NCBI RefSeq assembly: GCF_002831585.1
Contig: NZ_CP025113.1
Coordinates: 1 to 64,000, forward strand
Source of the DNA: Bradyrhizobium sp. SK17
GTDB lineage: Bacteria > Pseudomonadota > Alphaproteobacteria > Rhizobiales > Xanthobacteraceae
Length of the DNA: 64,000 bases
Direction: 5' to 3'
The position numbers were made by a program, and so were the translations under genes. A model generated the notes under the pieces. It saw nothing but the letters and a program-made list of their open reading frames with translations. It did no database searches and was not told the origin of the DNA. Below are positions 57,923 to 64,000 of the stretch, piece by piece (positions within the stretch are counted from its first letter, which is position 1; each line of letters opens with the position of its first letter).

Positions 57923-58169
57923 GATCGTCTCCTGTATTCATGCCAACACGATTTCGCGTTCGTGCTCTGCGAACCACCCGTTTCCCGATTGCGCCATGGC
58001 ACCCGAAGACTTGCGCCAAGCGGCATATCGGCAAAGCGGAATTTCGATTCGGTCGTGATCGCACGCCCGATCTGGAATCGGGTGTCCGACGCAGCTCTGT
58101 GAATGTTGACTGCGCGCATCGACACCACGCCGGCCGCGATACCGGCAATGCGCAAAAGGAGACGAGCAG

Positions 58170-58697
58170 ATGTCAGAGGACAACAAGAACGTGGTCGGCC
58201 GATGGTTCAAGGAATTTTGGGGCAATCCCTGGAATCCGCGCATCATCAACGAGCTCGCAACCGCCGACATCGTCGTGCACTACCCGATGCATGAACCGAA
58301 GCGCGGCCGCGCCGCCGTCACGAAGTTCATGACCGAGTTTCGCGAAGCGTTTCCCGATCTCAATTTCTGGGGCGTCGGCGATCTCGTCGCGGAAGGCGAT
58401 CTCGTGGTCGGCCGCTGGGAAGGCGGCGGCACCCACACCGGACCTGCATTCAGCGACTTCCGCCTCGGCTCGCTTCCCGCGGCTTCGGGTCGCCAGATGA
58501 GGTTCACCGGCACCACCGTGCTGCGCGTGCGGGAGGGACGGATCGCCGAAGAGCTCGGACAGGAGGACGCCATCACCGCCATGCTGCAACTCGGCCTGAT
58601 CCGCCTGCCCGAACACGCCGGCCCCGCGGCACGGCCGGGCGGCGAGTTGCCTGCCGGCTGGAACAACATGTCGGGATATCCGGAGGGGCCGCGCTGA
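58170..58697 (+). CDS. SnoaL-like / ester cyclase domain protein
   Basis: 175 residues. NTF2-like fold in the SnoaL/ester cyclase group: WFKEFWGNPWNPRIINELAT, ADIVVHYPM, then FREAFPDLNF and VVGRWEGGGTHTG, typical of this family's conserved H/P and the FPDL motif. A strong AAGGAGACGA before ATG 58170. May be a polyketide-cyclase-like or simply a small-molecule-binding protein. C-terminal 30 residues are a Pro-rich tail. Stand-alone. Confidence 0.83.
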   Translation: MSEDNKNVVGRWFKEFWGNPWNPRIINELATADIVVHYPMHEPKRGRAAVTKFMTEFREAFPDLNFWGVGDLVAEGDLVVGRWEGGGTHTGPAFSDFRLGSLPAASGRQMRFTGTTVLRVREGRIAEELGQEDAITAMLQLGLIRLPEHAGPAARPGGELPAGWNNMSGYPEGPR

Positions 58698-58741
58698 GCA
58701 CGGCCGGATCCCACGGCTTGATCGACGATCGCATCACAACT

Positions 58742-58768
58742 CCCGAACGCGCTTGTTGCGCGTTCGGG
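58742..58768. repeat. Hairpin without T run
   Basis: CCCGAACGCGC (58742-58752) and GCGCGTTCGGG (58758-58768), 5-base loop. 45 bases after the SnoaL-like gene. Could be a weak terminator or structural element; nothing else is seen up to 58897. Confidence 0.6.
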
Positions 58769-58897
58769 TAGCGCAATCGATCGGCCTGGCGAACTTGAAG
58801 GTCTCTAAGACGCGCCCTCGCTGGACGGATTCCAAATATCATTGCGCCTGCATCGCACCACGCGATGCAGGCGCAATTGCTCCGCAGCGGATCTGGC

Positions 58898-59365
58898 TCA
58901 AGCCTGGAAGATCAGGCACGTCGTGGTGCCGTGGGCGAGCAGCCGGCCCTTGTCGTCGGTGACCCTGCCCTCGGCGGTGCCGACACGGCGGCCGCAATTG
59001 AGCACATGGCCTTCGGCCCGGATCGGGCCGGTCTCCGGCGTGATCGGCCGCACCAGCGAGATCTTGAACTCGAGCGTGGTCTGGCTGGTGCCGGCGTCGA
59101 GCATCGACTGCACCGCAAGACCCATGCAGCTGTCGAGCAGCGTCGCGGTGAGACCGCCATGCACGGTGCCCGCCGGATTGAGATGCGCATCGGTCGGCAG
59201 CAGCGTGACGACGACGCGGCCGCGTTCGGCCTCGGCGACGTCGTAACCCAGGGTGCGCGCGATGGTGTTGAGCGGCAGCGCGCCGGAAGCCAATCCCTGC
59301 ACGAACTCGAGGCCGCTCATTTGCTGTTTCTGTTCCGTACTGACAGTGCCGTAGCTCTTGGCCAT
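58898..59365 (-). CDS. PaaI-family (hotdog) thioesterase
   Basis: 155 residues from ATG 59365; GGAGACC upstream. Hotdog fold with LNPAGTVHGGLTATLLDSCM (catalytic Asp in the long helix after HGG) and LEFKISLVRPI. Hydrolyses acyl- or phenylacetyl-type CoA esters, usually as a tetramer, in the cytosol. Lies 19 bases downstream of the Ada-sensor gene on the same strand, so they are probably one unit. Confidence 0.9.
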   Translation of the reverse strand: MAKSYGTVSTEQKQQMSGLEFVQGLASGALPLNTIARTLGYDVAEAERGRVVVTLLPTDAHLNPAGTVHGGLTATLLDSCMGLAVQSMLDAGTSQTTLEFKISLVRPITPETGPIRAEGHVLNCGRRVGTAEGRVTDDKGRLLAHGTTTCLIFQA

Positions 59366-59384
59366 AGCGGGTCTCCGTTGAGGT

Positions 59385-59957
59385 TCATTGCATCGTGGTG
59401 CCCGCCCTCCGACGTAGCGAGGCGGGCGAGCGGCCATCAAGTTTTGTGAAGGCGGCATTCATGCGCCTGGTGCTGGAGAAGCCGGCGCGTTGCGCCACCA
59501 GCGCGAGCGGAAGATCGCCGCCGTCGATCAGCCGCTTGGCGCGCTGCACGCGCAGCGAGAGCGCGACCTGGAGTGGCGAGACATCGAGATGCTCGGCGAA
59601 CAATCGCGACAGATGCCGCGCGCCGACGCCGAGCCGATCGGCAAGCGCGGCGACGTTGCCGCGATCGAGCGCACCTTGTTCGATCAGCGCTAGCGCGCGC
59701 TCGACGGTCGTCCTGGTGCCCTTCCATGCCGGGCAGAACGGAGCCGCCTCCGGGCGGCAGCGCAAGCAAGGCCGGAAGCCGGCGCGCTCGGCCGACGCCG
59801 CGCTGCCATAGAACCGCACATTGCGCGCGAGCGGCGTGCGCGCCCGACACACTGGGCGGCAATACACGCCCGTGGTCTTGACCGCGACGAACACGACGCC
59901 GTCCCAGGCCGGATCGCGGCGCTGAAAGGCTGCATACTGTGCGGCGAAATCGAGCAT
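59385..59957 (-). CDS. Stand-alone Ada methyl-phosphotriester sensor with AraC-type HTH
   Basis: 190 residues. N-terminal Ada zinc domain with the four cysteines C33, C37, C64, C67 (GVYCRPVCRARTP...CLRCRPE), matching C38, C42, C69 and C72 of E. coli Ada; C33 would be the methyl acceptor from DNA phosphotriesters. An AraC HTH pair follows (about 80-185). The C-terminal O6-methylguanine transferase domain of Ada, and the AlkA domain seen in other fusions, are both missing, with a clear stop. The gene is intact. It probably regulates alkylation-response genes elsewhere. Followed by PaaI thioesterase. Confidence 0.88.
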   Translation of the reverse strand: MLDFAAQYAAFQRRDPAWDGVVFVAVKTTGVYCRPVCRARTPLARNVRFYGSAASAERAGFRPCLRCRPEAAPFCPAWKGTRTTVERALALIEQGALDRGNVAALADRLGVGARHLSRLFAEHLDVSPLQVALSLRVQRAKRLIDGGDLPLALVAQRAGFSSTRRMNAAFTKLDGRSPASLRRRAGTTMQ

Positions 59958-60039
59958 GCAACCGCTATAGCCGCGCGCGATTGCGGCGGCGACCCGGTTT
60001 GCGGAGACGACGTCCGGAAACGACCGCTGCGCGCCGGGC

Positions 60040-60512
60040 TCAGAGACGCTTGGTCATGAACAGGCTGAGCGGATCGGGCGCGTAGCTGCCGAACGGCGGG
60101 CACTCCCGGTAACCCGAGGCGCGATAGAGCGCGATCGCCTCGGGCTGCCGGATGCCGGTCTCCAGGCTGATGCGCGTGATCTGCCGGCTGCGCGCCGCGT
60201 CTTCCAGCGCCTCAAGTAAACGACGGCCAAGCCCCGTCCGCGCGCGTCGGCGCGTACGAACATCCGCTTCATCTCCGCGTGATCAGGCGCGATCGGCCGC
60301 AACGCGATCGACCCAAGCGCCTCGCCGTCGACGCGCGCGACCAGAAACACCGCGCCGGGAGCCGCGAGCGCCACGACGCCGACGAGGTGGTTGCTGGCGG
60401 ACGGATACAGCGCCACCAGATAGTCATCCGACAGCGCGATCAACTGCCGGACCTCCGGCTGCCTCGGGTCTTCGGGAGCGATGCTGATCGCGGGCTTGCG
60501 GATCTCGGACAC
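60040..60512 (-). CDS. GNAT-family acetyltransferase, one frame break
   Basis: About 157 residues in the corrected frame. The central acetyl-CoA loop is MKRMFVRADARGRGLGRRLL (R/Q-x-x-G-x-G/A type), after VARVDGEALGSIALRP. A G is missing near 60226 in the loop, so the given sequence diverts into a wrong frame that ends at 60054, whereas the corrected frame continues through ALYRASGYRECPPFGSY and ends at TGA 60040-60042. Substrate unknown. The 60513-60687 interval holds no further gene. Confidence 0.85.
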
Positions 60513-60687
60513 GACCAGGCGCCGGCTAGAGGGATTGTCGCCGCAACCGTCGGCCGGCGCCGCTTCCCCGTCAATCTACGGGTACCTGCGACCAAAAGGC
60601 GTCGTGCTGCCGCAGTTCGGTCACCGAAAATTAAGGCTCGATTCAGTTTCGAGGATCATCATCGTCGCACCGAACACAGGTCACGCC

Positions 60688-61358
60688 ATGCAAGACCGCG
60701 AGCCGATCAGTGCTGCGAGCATCTGGCCAACAGATGCGACGGAGGGTCATTCGCCGGTGCAGACGGCAGACCTCTGGGATGTTTCAGGCGAAAATCACGA
60801 CGCCGCCCTGCTGCTGCGGGAGCCGTTCGCCGATCGGATCGGCACCGCGCTGCTGGCAGCCACCGCGCTCGCCGCGAGCTTCGTGCTCGGCTGGACCGGC
60901 GGCGCCAACTGGCACGACTTCGCTGGCCCCGCGCCGATCCCGGTGGCCCAGAAGGAAGCACCCGCCCGCGCGTCGCGGAGGCGCCGCCGAGCCGAAAGAG
61001 CGAAACCCCGCGCCGGACCGCCTCCGCCGAGCCGTCGGTCACTGGCAGCATTCCCAAGACCGTCGTCAATCCGCGCCCGCAAGTGCTCGGCGCCGCTCCG
61101 ACCACGCTCGGCGCGCAAGCCGCCGCGCTCGGCTCGAAGCCGCAGCTTGCAGCGGGACCGGAGACGCGGCCGAGCACCATCCCCGGATGGTCGGTGGTCG
61201 AAGTCCGCGACGGCACCGCCGTGCTGGAGGGACCGGACGGCGTCAAGATGGCTGCGCGCGGCGACCTGGTGCCAGGATTGGGGCGGGTCGATTCCATCGT
61301 GCGCTGGGGCAACCGCTGGATCGTCGCCACCGCGAGCGGATTGATCGCGACGCCCTGA
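60688..61358 (+). CDS. Hypothetical membrane-anchored protein, one frame break
   Basis: About 223 residues in the corrected frame. From ATG 60688, an N-terminal cytosolic part, then one hydrophobic helix (about 58-78, IGTALLAATALAASFVLGWT), a Pro/Ala/Arg-rich linker, and a compact C-terminal domain GWSVVEVRDGTAVLEGPDGV then RGDLVPGLGRVDSIVRWGNR ending LIATP. A C is missing near 60969 in a GCCCGC run, which splits the frame. The end resembles small beta domains of envelope assembly proteins, but I cannot name it. Confidence 0.72.
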
Positions 61359-61372
61359 GCGGACGAACGGCT

Positions 61373-61780
61373 CTAGTTGCTGTTGATCACGAAGCGCAGC
61401 TGCTTGCTGCCGATGAACGTGACCTGATCACCCTGGCGCCGCCAGCTCGTCATGTCGCCAAGCGCCGCGAGCAGGTCCTTGTCGGCCTGCGCGCGGTCCG
61501 GCGTGCAACTGCGGTTCTCCATCGCGCCGGGAACGAACACGATGGTGTTGCCGGCAACCGAGAACTGGCCCTTGCCGCCGTCGCACCACAGTTCGAGGAT
61601 CACCTCGCCATTGTCGCCGACCTCGATCGAGGGAATCCGTTTCGAGCCCGGCATGCGCGCGGCGTCGAGCGTCATCACGAAGCCGAACGGGAACTCCTCC
61701 TGAGCCTTGGCCGGAACCGCGGCAAGCGCCGCTGCGACCAGCGCCAGCGCCGCCATGCCGCCGTTCAAGATCCGCTTCAT
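61373..61780 (-). CDS. META/HslJ-domain-like secreted protein
   Basis: 135 residues from ATG 61780 (starts at 61789 and 61798 also in frame). Signal peptide about 1-24 (VPAKAQ). The mature region FGFVMTLDAARMPGSKRIPS then VILELWCDGGKGQFSVAGNT and the late DKDLLAALGDMTSWRRQGD, QLRFVIN match the META domain layout (HslJ-type stress proteins), including a Cys pair (WCDGG, RSCTPD). Likely periplasmic. Convergent with the preceding gene. Confidence 0.78.
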   Translation of the reverse strand: MKRILNGGMAALALVAAALAAVPAKAQEEFPFGFVMTLDAARMPGSKRIPSIEVGDNGEVILELWCDGGKGQFSVAGNTIVFVPGAMENRSCTPDRAQADKDLLAALGDMTSWRRQGDQVTFIGSKQLRFVINSN

Positions 61781-61877
61781 CGAACTCATGCCATTCATTC
61801 CCAGCAATTGCGACGCCGCCCTTGTATGGGACGAGGCCGCGATTGGCCAGCTTGGCGGCGCGGGAAAAGATGCGCGA

Positions 61878-61922
61878 CAAACGAAATCCCCGCGGGCTCG
61901 CACCCGCGGGGATTGTCGTTTG
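61878..61922 (-). terminator. Long terminator hairpin downstream of the lactate permease
   Basis: CAAACGA-AATCCCCGCGGG pairs with CCCGCGGGGATT-G-TCGTTTG (61878-61896 with 61903-61922), a 12-bp perfect core plus 7 bp with a single bulge, loop CTCGCA. Read on the minus strand it follows lldP by 18 bases and ends in ATTTCGTTTG. Confidence 0.85.
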
Positions 61923-61939
61923 GGCGACGCCGCGCCGGG

Positions 61940-63610
<1,671 letters not shown>

Positions 63611-63921
63611 CTCGGGTCCTCCCCATGCTTCTTATGCAGCGCGCCGGCCTCGGTGCAGGCAGGCGCGCTGGTGCGATCGCGGGAGTCCGTCGTGAGAAGT
63701 CTGTAGCCCCGGCTCGCGAATGAACGATCGGTAAGGATCGCTCACATCCTCGCGAAAAAACGAAGGTCCCCCGCCCCTCGCCGTTGTCGTCATGCTAGGG
63801 TTGACTCGATCGTCGGGACAAGCCAACGCTTGCATGCCAGTTCTACGACTTTAGTCGAGAACCACTTAGATTGTCTCGATTCTTAAGGCCTTTGCTGGCC
63901 ATTCCCCGGAGACGATAATCT

Positions 63922-64000
63922 GTGAACAACATCCGCTCGACGCTCGCGACGGTGTGGCGCATCGCCTCGCCCTATTTCAACTCCGAGGACAAATGGGCAG
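63922..64000 (+). CDS. Start of an SbmA/BacA-like ABC transporter (partial)
   Basis: The first 26 codons from GTG 63922, after GGAGA at 63908-63912: NNIRSTLATVWRIASPYFNS followed by EDKWA. This opening, with its W-R-I-A-x-P-Y-F-x-S-E-x-[KR]-W pattern, matches peptide transporters with an SbmA/BacA-type membrane domain fused to an ATPase (YddA/BclA group). Such proteins import peptides and, in bradyrhizobia, matter for resistance to plant NCR peptides. The rest lies outside. Confidence 0.65.
   Translation, partial: MNNIRSTLATVWRIASPYFNSEDKWA

Overview
The window is high-GC bacterial chromosome with no RNA gene, phage, transposase or CRISPR array that I can see. Gene content (HisZ-dependent HisG, endonuclease-type MutL with no MutH, DUF374/DUF4170 lipid A genes, CheZ-like phosphatase, CIRCE-controlled groESL, many short palindromic intergenic repeats) points to an alphaproteobacterium. 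I infer Bradyrhizobium or a close relative (Nitrobacteraceae). Almost every gene is ordinary housekeeping; the accessory-looking parts are about 8.1-19.8 kb and the scattered repeats.

Layout. 0-8 kb: tail of a hexapeptide acyltransferase, ileS, lspA, a secreted hypothetical protein, and a catalytic plus non-catalytic M16 peptidase pair. 8-12 kb: arfB, then cytochrome c, a VOC protein, a Tat-exported small subunit and a GMC flavoprotein, which look like a periplasmic dehydrogenase. 12-19.8 kb: a dipeptide-type ABC importer operon and a tandem-TetR regulator, bracketed by one shortened and one intact copy of a ribbon-helix-helix gene. 20-32 kb: mutL, rsmD, rluB, tadA, a fluoroacetate-dehalogenase-like hydrolase, an acyl-CoA dehydrogenase, purD, a winged-helix/membrane protein operon and xseA. 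33-43 kb: a dienelactone-hydrolase-like protein, DUF2093, a lipid A/Kdo operon (DUF4170, DUF374, waaA, lpxK), a CysQ-like phosphatase with a TldE/PmbA protein, and ubiA. 43-51 kb: rsmE, hisZ-hisG, a glycosyltransferase/deacetylase pair, DUF2076, an L,D-transpeptidase and a CheZ-like phosphatase. 51-64 kb: a lipoprotein, groES-groEL behind a CIRCE element, an ABM/MarR divergent pair, several small proteins, a thioesterase with a stand-alone Ada sensor, an L-lactate permease, and the first codons of an SbmA/BacA-like ABC transporter.

Thirteen single-base frame disruptions fall in eight otherwise well-conserved genes (ileS six; lspA, both M16 genes, the GMC gene, the ABC binding protein, a GNAT gene and a secreted hypothetical one each). 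They sit at short G/C or A runs and are confined to the first 16 kb and last 4 kb. I read them mainly as sequencing or assembly errors, and give gene extents spanning the breaks.

I did not find a convincing new multi-gene defence or mobile system. The best leads are the RHH-bracketed importer/tandem-TetR cassette, the dehalogenase with every FAcD residue in place, the hydrolase lacking its nucleophile, the stand-alone Ada sensor, and four clear operator palindromes.
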